Shown in pieces: positions 6,594 to 11,239 of a stretch of 11,239 nucleotides of DNA. Position numbers and translations under genes: made by a program. The stretch is from NCBI GenBank assembly GCA_002428895.1, contig DIYC01000104.1, positions 12,848-24,086 on the forward strand, given 5' to 3'. This DNA comes from Burkholderiales bacterium UBA6064 (GTDB lineage Bacteria; Pseudomonadota; Gammaproteobacteria; Burkholderiales; Burkholderiaceae_B). Each line of letters begins with the position of its first letter. The first letter of the stretch is position 1. The notes under the pieces were generated by a model. It searched no databases and was not told where the DNA came from. It worked only from the letters and a program-made list of their open reading frames with translations.

Positions 6594-7046
6594 TTAAGCC
6601 GTATCGCCCGCAACAACAATTTTAAGCTGAACTGCTACATCAGGATGAAGAGACACAGTCACTTGATGCTCACCTGCAATTTTAATTGCACCGTTAGGCA
6701 TCTGAATCTGTGAACGTGTTACGGTTAATCCACTTTCGGTAAGACTTGCAGAAATAGTGTGATTGGTGACTGAACCAAAAAGACGACCATCGACCGCGGC
6801 CTTTTCAACCAGTTGAACAACAAATGTTTGTAATTTAGAAGCCAAGGCTTGGGCATTTGCTAGTTTTTCTGCAGACAATTTTTCAAGCTCTGCGCGACGT
6901 GCTTCAAATTGCGCAATGGCTTCTTGAGTAGCACGTTTAGCCTTACCTGTCGGGATCAAATAATTACGACCGTAGCCTTTTTTAACGCGAACAATATTGC
7001 CAAGCTCGCCCAAATTTGGCACTTTTTCTAGAAGAATAACATCCAT
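6594..7046 (-). CDS. rplI: 50S ribosomal protein bL9
   Basis: Large-subunit ribosomal protein that binds 23S rRNA near the L1 stalk base and extends away on a long helix. The 150 residues are standard for the family. The N-terminal RNA-binding domain is typical: 'MDVILLEKVPNLGELGNIV' at 1-19 followed by 'KGYGRNYLIPTGKA' at 23-36. A long charged helix (about 41-75) and the C-terminal domain ('AVDGRLFGSVT' at 83-93) follow. ATG 7046 is preceded by AGGAGA (7057-7052), a good ribosome-binding site. It lies 17 bp after rpsR in one operon and is followed by a strong terminator. Confidence 0.98.
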   Translation of the reverse strand: MDVILLEKVPNLGELGNIVRVKKGYGRNYLIPTGKAKRATQEAIAQFEARRAELEKLSAEKLANAQALASKLQTFVVQLVEKAAVDGRLFGSVTNHTISASLTESGLTVTRSQIQMPNGAIKIAGEHQVTVSLHPDVAVQLKIVVAGDTA

Positions 7047-7063
7047 AAAGTTCTCCTGAAGCC

Positions 7064-7333
7064 TTAGTGGTTATCGGTAAATGGCAACAAAGCCAAAAAA
7101 CGAGCACGTTTCACTGCTGTATCAAGCTGTCGCTGATAGTTTGAACGTGTTCCTGTAATACGAGCAGGCATAATTTTGCCATTTTCGCTAATAAAATCTT
7201 TTAGTGTTTCAATGTCTTTATAATCAACTGAATCTGCGTTGGTCACAGTGAAACGACAAAACTTTTTACGTTTAAACAACGGATTTTGTTGTGGACGACG
7301 ACCCTTACGGTCATTTTTTTTAGTAAAACTCAT
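7064..7333 (-). CDS. rpsR: 30S ribosomal protein bS18
   Basis: Small-subunit protein that pairs with bS6 on the 16S rRNA platform. The core 'RKKFCRFT' (22-29), '[12 protein letters not shown]' (37-48) and '[18 protein letters not shown]' (53-70) are diagnostic. At 89 residues it is longer than the 75-residue E. coli protein: about 14 extra residues at the N-terminus are basic and polar (Lys5, Lys6, Arg9, Lys10, Arg12, Arg13). The start is supported by GGAG upstream (AAGTTGGAGAATCTAAA before ATG). It follows priB by 15 bp and precedes rplI by 17 bp, so it is co-transcribed with both. Confidence 0.97.
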   Translation of the reverse strand: MSFTKKNDRKGRRPQQNPLFKRKKFCRFTVTNADSVDYKDIETLKDFISENGKIMPARITGTRSNYQRQLDTAVKRARFLALLPFTDNH

Positions 7334-7348
7334 TTTAGATTCTCCAAC

Positions 7349-7675
7349 TTACGAAGATTTAAATTTAAACTGACTGACGTGAAAACTAAGCAATTTGCTT
7401 TTGTAAGAACGCTGCAGCATAAAGCCTTGGCATTCAAGCAAAGTTCCTAGTGAACAACGGGCTATTTGTGTGGCCAAAACTCCCATACTTGTTGCTTTAA
7501 GCTCAAACTTAACACGACGAGGAATTTTTTCTTCAATCTGCTCACTTTCGTGAAACAACTTAAATTCACACACCGGTAAACCCGAAGGGGTATAACGAAT
7601 GGGCTCAATTTCTAACAATCTACCTGAAACAACCCAGGAATTGGCATGCTGTTCAAGCTGAAGAGATGGCAACAC
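7349..7675 (-). CDS. priB: Primosomal replication protein N (PriB)
   Basis: A small OB-fold protein that binds single-stranded DNA and PriA during replication restart; related to SSB. The recognisable core is 'VVSGRLLEIEPIRYTPSGLP' followed by V-C-E-F, matching the E. coli 'SGT...SPSGIPHCQF' segment in position and spacing. The rest is more divergent. Its place between rpsF and rpsR is the standard site for priB in Gamma- and Betaproteobacteria. The frame could open at TTG 7681, but AAGG (7685-7682) ends directly against that codon and cannot serve it. The same AAGG is 6 bases from GTG 7675, so I annotate GTG 7675, giving 108 residues against 104 in E. coli. A TTG at 7672 is the next alternative. 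It lies 12 bp after rpsF. Confidence 0.88.
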   Translation of the reverse strand: MLPSLQLEQHANSWVVSGRLLEIEPIRYTPSGLPVCEFKLFHESEQIEEKIPRRVKFELKATSMGVLATQIARCSLGTLLECQGFMLQRSYKSKLLSFHVSQFKFKSS

Positions 7676-7678
7676 TCG

Positions 7679-7690
7679 CAACCTTTTTTA
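7679..7690 (-). promoter_or_regulatory. priB: Ribosome-binding site that decides the priB start
   Basis: The rpsF stop TAA (7690-7688) is followed by AAAAGG (7687-7682), then TTG (7681-7679), CGA and GTG (7675-7673). AAGG with a 6-base spacer fits initiation at GTG 7675, and leaves no spacer for TTG 7681. Termination of rpsF and initiation of priB are close enough for coupling. Confidence 0.6.
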
Positions 7691-8089
7691 TTCGTCGTCG
7701 CTATCGAGCAAATCAAGATCGTCAATATCATCTTTGACGATTGCGGATGACTTACGCTCTTGTTCACGCTGCACTTCTTTCATCATTGGAGATGGCTCTG
7801 TTGCAGCCTTTTTAAGACGAACAACAAGGTGGCGCAAGACCGCATCGTTAAATTTAAAAGCGTGCTCAATTTCAGCTAAAACTTGAGCTGAACATTCTAC
7901 ATTGAGCAGCACATAGTGAGCCTTTGCCAACTTCTCGATTGGATAAGCCAACTGGCGACGACCCCAGTCTTCGTGACGGTGAATTTTACCTTGTTTAGAT
8001 TCGATAATTCCACGGTACTTCTCAACCATTGCAGGCACTTGCTCGCTTTGATCTGGATGCACAATGAATACAATTTCATAATGACGCAT
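7688..8089 (-). CDS. rpsF: 30S ribosomal protein bS6
   Basis: Small-subunit protein that binds 16S rRNA as a heterodimer with bS18. The N-terminus '[19 protein letters not shown]' is diagnostic, and '[18 protein letters not shown]', '[10 protein letters not shown]' and '[12 protein letters not shown]' follow in family order. The length is 133 residues. The C-terminal tail is strongly acidic ('[14 protein letters not shown]'); in E. coli the S6 tail is extended with glutamates by RimK, and a terminal Glu here would be compatible with that. I chose ATG 8089 because AGGAG (8102-8098) lies 8 bases upstream and the protein then begins exactly as in homologues. An upstream in-frame ATG at 8140 would start in the loop of a hairpin and add 17 unrelated residues. 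First gene of the rpsF-priB-rpsR-rplI operon. Confidence 0.97.
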   Translation of the reverse strand: MRHYEIVFIVHPDQSEQVPAMVEKYRGIIESKQGKIHRHEDWGRRQLAYPIEKLAKAHYVLLNVECSAQVLAEIEHAFKFNDAVLRHLVVRLKKAATEPSPMMKEVQREQERKSSAIVKDDIDDLDLLDSDDE

Positions 8090-8121
8090 TGAAAACACTC
8101 CTATGGGTTTTCCGATTGAGG

Positions 8122-8150
8122 AAAAGCTGTACTTAACCATTAAGTACAGC
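8122..8150 (-). terminator. Hairpin with T-run between fadD-like gene and rpsF
   Basis: A perfect 11-bp stem GCTGTACTTAA / TTAAGTACAGC (8150-8140 and 8136-8126 on the minus strand) with a 3-base loop TGG is followed by TTTT (8125-8122). Its position 28 bp past the acyl-CoA ligase stop fits an intrinsic terminator for that gene, although the stem is AT-rich and the T-run short. If the promoter at 8202-8173 is used, the same hairpin lies in the rpsF leader and could act as an attenuator or protein-binding site. A second small stem, TTTTCC / GGAAAA with loop TCAATC, overlaps the T-run. Confidence 0.65.
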
Positions 8151-8172
8151 AGGAAGGCGCTATTCTAACAGA

Positions 8173-8202
8173 ATAATCTTAGTTTGAAGCACTGATTGTC
8201 AA
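8173..8202 (-). promoter_or_regulatory. Likely sigma-70 promoter of the rpsF operon
   Basis: On the minus strand a perfect -35 box TTGACA (8202-8197) is followed after 18 bases by GATTAT (8178-8173), which matches four of six -10 positions. An alternative -10, TAAGAT, has a 15-base spacer. The -35 box lies inside the last codons of the acyl-CoA ligase gene. Transcription would begin near 8166, giving a leader of roughly 75 bases that includes the hairpin at 8126-8150. Confidence 0.5.
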
Positions 8203-9855
8203 CTTTAGGGCTTTACGCAAAATTTTGCCCACATTTGATTTAGGCAATTCATCGACAAACTGAACGTGTTTAGGCACTTTATAGCCGGTCAAATTTTCGC
8301 GACAATAATCAATAATTTCTTGTTCTGTAATGTCTGAAGCCTTTTTAACCACAAACAATCGCACTGCCTCACCCGATTTTTCGTCTGGAACTCCTATGGC
8401 AGCAGCTTCTAAAACACTCGGATGGCTTGTGGCGACTTCTTCGACTTCTTTAGGATAAACATTGAAGCCAGAAACTAAGATTAAATCTTTTTTACGATCT
8501 GCGATAAACAAATAACCTTTTTGATTGAAATAAGCCATATCTCCCGTTTTAAACCAACCATCGGACGAGAGTACTTCAGCAGTTTCACGAGGTTTATTCC
8601 AGTATCCACGCATCACTTGTGGGCCTTTAATACACAATTCTCCTGTTTCACTGAATACACACGATTGACCAGCTTCATCAATCAATTTGAGCTGAGTACT
8701 AGGTAATGCAAACCCAACAGAACCGTTATAAAGTTCGTTCAAAGGGTTAATGCTAACGGCTGGACAGCACTCGGTTAAACCATACGCCTGAGTGAGTGGT
8801 TTCTTCGTAATGGCTTGCCAGGTTTCGGCGACTTTAGGCTCTACGGAAGCCCCCCCGCCCAACACGACCTTTAACGGAGAAAAGTCAATTTTCTTGAACT
8901 CTTCATTCTGGATCAATGCGTTAAACAAGGTGTTTACGCCAGAAAAATAAGTAAACGGTGTTTTAGATAAAATGGCGACCAATTGTTTGATATTTCTCGG
9001 ATCGCCAATCAACAAACAATGCCCACCCAGTTTAATCGACAATAAAAAGTTAGCGGTTAGGCAGAAAATGTGATAAAGGGGCAAAGCCGTAATAGCCATT
9101 GCGAAAGTATCTTGATGATCTGGGCCTAACCAAGAACGCGCTTGTTCAAGATTAGACAAAACATTCGCATGGGTCAGCATGGCACCTTTGGGCTCGCCAG
9201 TAGTGCCACCAGTGTACTGCAAAAAAGCAATATCATCAGGGCGAACAGAAACGAATGAAAACGGTTTATGTTGCCCCTGTTTCAGCGCTTGTCGAAATGA
9301 AAATGCTTGCGGCAAATGGTAAGCAGGCACCTTTTTATGCACATATTTAAGAACAAAATTCATCAAAAAGCGCTTTGGAATTCGATGCATATCACCAATT
9401 GATGAGACGACCACATGCTCTACAGGCACTTTAGGCATTACTTTTTCGAGTGTTTGTGCCGCAATGTCAAGCAATACGATCACTTTGGCACCAGAGTCTT
9501 TAAGCTGATACTCAAGCTCTCTGGGTTTATACAATGGGTTTACATTCACTACAACTAAACCAGCACGAAATGCCGCGACCAGAACCACGGGATATTGCAG
9601 GCAATTAGGCATCATCACCGCAATCCGATCGCCTTTTTTGACACGGGGTAAGTTTTGCAAAAATGCTGCGAAACAACTCGCATATTCATTTAATTTTCCA
9701 TAGCTGAGTGTTTGACCAAAGTAGCTAAATGCAATCTTATCTTTAAATTGTTCGCAACTTGTCTGAATCAATGTTTGAATTGTTTCATTGGCATCAAGTG
9801 TAATGTCAGTTGGCACCCCTATTGGATAGTTTTTTAGCCAAGGCCTTTCGCTCAT
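8179..9855 (-). CDS. fadD: Long-chain fatty acid-CoA ligase (FadD-like)
   Basis: An ATP-dependent enzyme that activates fatty acids to acyl-AMP and then acyl-CoA, for beta-oxidation or lipid synthesis, probably at the inner face of the membrane. The 558 residues compare with 561 in E. coli FadD. Motifs of the AMP-forming superfamily are intact: P-loop 'YTGGTTGEPKG' (214-224), 'YGLTE' (358-362), 'WFKTGD' (434-439), 'ADRKKDLILVSGFNVYP' (452-468, Arg454) and the catalytic lysine Lys544 in 'NVGK'. The 'DGWFKTGDMAYFNQKGYLFI' stretch fits the fatty acyl-CoA synthetase signature. ATG 9855 follows AAGGGGAGGG closely, a strong ribosome-binding site. It is downstream of dabA on the same strand across 107 bp, and upstream of rpsF. 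Substrate chain length cannot be read from the sequence; the gene symbol is by family resemblance. Confidence 0.9.
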   Translation of the reverse strand: MSERPWLKNYPIGVPTDITLDANETIQTLIQTSCEQFKDKIAFSYFGQTLSYGKLNEYASCFAAFLQNLPRVKKGDRIAVMMPNCLQYPVVLVAAFRAGLVVVNVNPLYKPRELEYQLKDSGAKVIVLLDIAAQTLEKVMPKVPVEHVVVSSIGDMHRIPKRFLMNFVLKYVHKKVPAYHLPQAFSFRQALKQGQHKPFSFVSVRPDDIAFLQYTGGTTGEPKGAMLTHANVLSNLEQARSWLGPDHQDTFAMAITALPLYHIFCLTANFLLSIKLGGHCLLIGDPRNIKQLVAILSKTPFTYFSGVNTLFNALIQNEEFKKIDFSPLKVVLGGGASVEPKVAETWQAITKKPLTQAYGLTECCPAVSINPLNELYNGSVGFALPSTQLKLIDEAGQSCVFSETGELCIKGPQVMRGYWNKPRETAEVLSSDGWFKTGDMAYFNQKGYLFIADRKKDLILVSGFNVYPKEVEEVATSHPSVLEAAAIGVPDEKSGEAVRLFVVKKASDITEQEIIDYCRENLTGYKVPKHVQFVDELPKSNVGKILRKALKLTISASN

Positions 9856-9893
9856 GACCCTCCCCTTAAAACGAGCTGTTGAAATGGTAAATG

Positions 9894-9899
9894 ATTATA
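9894..9899 (-). promoter_or_regulatory. Possible -10 box for the fadD-like gene
   Basis: A perfect TATAAT (9899-9894, minus strand) lies 38 bp upstream of the ATG at 9855. A good -35 box is not present; TTGGTT with a 19-base spacer is the best I find. The rest of the 9856-9962 gap holds a weak 6-bp hairpin ATTGAT / ATCAAT and a T-run (minus strand, around 9914-9920) that might serve as a poor dabA terminator. No FadR- or PsrA-like operator is visible. Confidence 0.4.
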
Positions 9900-9962
9900 A
9901 AAGTTTCTTTTGTAAAAAAACCAAGAGGCAATTGATTAAACCATCAATGATTCTGAATCAAA

Positions 9963-11239
9963 TTAAGTGTCCCAACGACCATTTAAAAATCGATACATGC
10001 GACCGGTAGTCTCATCAATTTGAAACACATACAGCCAACAATGATTCACTAAACGGGTTAACAAGGCATGCTTGCTGATAATATGTCCAATGACAACTCG
10101 AGACGCCACAATATAAACACTCAGTCTAATAGGTGCATGCCTCCAATGCTCCCCATCATGTAACGATTGTTTGGACAAACCATGACGTAAGTCGCCATCA
10201 TTGCCTTCAAATAAACCCACAACGCCACCCACCACATTGTGTAATGTTTTGTTGCCACTACCATAACGCTGATTATCTACCGTTGAAGCAAAATATTGCA
10301 TGTTAATCCAATTGGTAACAATCATGGGCGCAGTCATCAGTTGCTCAAGTACCTCACCGCTTTTATCAGTGGTCGCATTGTAACTATGCAAAAAAACTCG
10401 GCCTTCTAAATTTGTGCCTCGCGTCAAGCTTCGCGGACCAATCACAAAGGCTGAGTTATTAATCAATCCCCATTCAGGTCGAGTTTCCGCCCAATCGCAA
10501 GCTTTACGCTGAAACGCTTTTTTTAACATTTCTGGTTGCTGTGAAGTAGGCTGCAAATTCACTGATAATGCACGTTCGCTGCGAGCAGCATGGCTGGCTT
10601 GCTCACAATAAGTTCGCAATTGTTGCAATTCAATTTGATTAATCTGCATCGATAATGTAGAAGACTCATACAGAGTTATTTCTTCGGTAGTTGTGTTGTG
10701 TAAACCGGCGATAAACACCGTATTTTCAGGAATAACAATTCCATTCATAGCCAACTGGTTGCGTACTTCAGCTTGATTTAAAAGCCGCGCCAATAACCTG
10801 GAGTTAATTTCACCAGTTTGCCCACCACAGGCACCACAGTGAAGACCAGCTTGCTGCGGGTTGTTATTGGTTTGGCTACCATGACCGATTAAAAAGACGT
10901 ACGGCGCAAACCCCTGGGTTAAACCCATGCCCACTAAAGCGTTACGAGCCATTTCGATTTGTTCAGACGAATACGCCACCGGTTTATGCTGCGTGTCAGT
11001 GACCACAGGCTCAAGTTGATCCGCTTGATTTGGCGTTAAACCCAATTGATCATGACTTTTAAAAGGTTTAATGCGTGCAACTGTTTGCTGAAACAACTTA
11101 AACAAGTAGACTAAGCCGCAGGTTTCTACTAAAGTAAATGTACTGGCTGGCATCGATTGCGCATGTTGCCATCGACTCATTTGCTGTAAAGAATAGTGCC
11201 GATCTCGAATCAGTTTTTCATCCGTATGAAGATCGAAAG
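9963..11239 (-). CDS. dabA: DabA-type inorganic carbon uptake protein (DUF2309), C-terminal part
   Basis: The frame is open from the right edge to its stop, showing the last 424 residues of a protein family usually 800-1000 residues long. The Met codon at 11180 is internal: 19 in-frame codons precede it without a stop. DabA works with the membrane protein DabB in energy-coupled conversion of CO2 to bicarbonate; DabA resembles a beta-carbonic anhydrase and binds zinc. Diagnostic here is 'LIGHGSQTNNNPQQAGLHCG' followed by A-C-G-G. Its His (codon 10883-10881) and Cys (10838-10836) are 15 residues apart, exactly as the zinc ligands His524 and Cys539 of the Halothiobacillus protein. The other zinc-site residues (Cys, Asp) should lie in the missing N-terminal half. 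The C-terminus 'GNDGDLRHGLSKQSLHDG' also fits. No dabB is seen; if present it would be to the right of the window. Confidence 0.88.
   Translation of the reverse strand, partial: FDLHTDEKLIRDRHYSLQQMSRWQHAQSMPASTFTLVETCGLVYLFKLFQQTVARIKPFKSHDQLGLTPNQADQLEPVVTDTQHKPVAYSSEQIEMARNALVGMGLTQGFAPYVFLIGHGSQTNNNPQQAGLHCGACGGQTGEINSRLLARLLNQAEVRNQLAMNGIVIPENTVFIAGLHNTTTEEITLYESSTLSMQINQIELQQLRTYCEQASHAARSERALSVNLQPTSQQPEMLKKAFQRKACDWAETRPEWGLINNSAFVIGPRSLTRGTNLEGRVFLHSYNATTDKSGEVLEQLMTAPMIVTNWINMQYFASTVDNQRYGSGNKTLHNVVGGVVGLFEGNDGDLRHGLSKQSLHDGEHWRHAPIRLSVYIVASRVVIGHIISKHALLTRLVNHCWLYVFQIDETTGRMYRFLNGRWDT

Noticed and set aside
8090..8140. Upstream ATG 8140 for rpsF
   Set aside because: It lies in the hairpin loop, lacks a ribosome-binding site, and would add 17 residues not found before the canonical bS6 N-terminus. 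ATG 8089 has AGGAG at good spacing.
11178..11180. Met 11180 as the start of a short 405-residue DabA-like protein
   Set aside because: The frame stays open upstream to the window edge, no ribosome-binding site is seen, and the family is about twice as long.
1..11239. Insertion sequences, CRISPR arrays, tRNA or rRNA genes
   Set aside because: I found no transposase-like frame, no regularly spaced direct repeats and no recognisable tRNA or rRNA sequence.

Overview
The window looks like a chromosomal piece of a fairly AT-rich, probably free-living and chemotactic gammaproteobacterium. The main evidence is the conserved cluster rpsF-priB-rpsR-rplI-dnaB on the minus strand. A PriB of the 'PSG-L/I-P-x-C-x-F' type and an E. 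coli-like DnaB fit Gammaproteobacteria better than most other groups. I cannot name the genus. A DabA-type inorganic-carbon uptake protein suggests a CO2-concentrating or CO2-responsive lifestyle, but DabA also occurs in heterotrophs.

Layout from left to right. (1) Positions 1-706, minus: the N-terminal 235 codons of a CHASE2-type membrane sensor that runs off the left edge. (2) 707-954: a 248-bp divergent intergenic region with two short inverted repeats and a possible promoter. (3) 955-5059, plus: a tightly coupled chemosensory pair. The first gene encodes a soluble receptor with five PAS domains in a strict 122-residue repeat plus a short methyl-accepting (MCP) signalling hairpin. It overlaps by 11 bp a gene for a protein made of three CheW domains. 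(4) 5088-8089, minus: dnaB, rplI, rpsR, priB and rpsF, with a strong intrinsic terminator between rplI and dnaB. (5) 8126-8202: a hairpin with a short T-run and a likely promoter lying between the acyl-CoA ligase gene and rpsF. (6) 8179-9855, minus: a FadD-like long-chain acyl-CoA synthetase. (7) 9963-11239, minus: the C-terminal 424 codons of DabA, running off the right edge.

How the genes fit together. The two plus-strand genes form an apparent receptor/coupling unit: a cytosolic multi-PAS sensor that should feed a CheA kinase encoded elsewhere through a triple coupling protein. It sits immediately 3' of dnaB and converges on it. The ribosomal/primosomal cluster is ordinary housekeeping, but its RNA leaders may carry regulation: the hairpin ahead of rpsF, and a terminator arm that is complementary to the dnaB ribosome-binding site. 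The most unusual content is the exact periodicity of the PAS array, a Glu-to-Gln change at the receptor tip, and the adjacent three-CheW partner whose middle domain lacks the usual receptor-side arginine.
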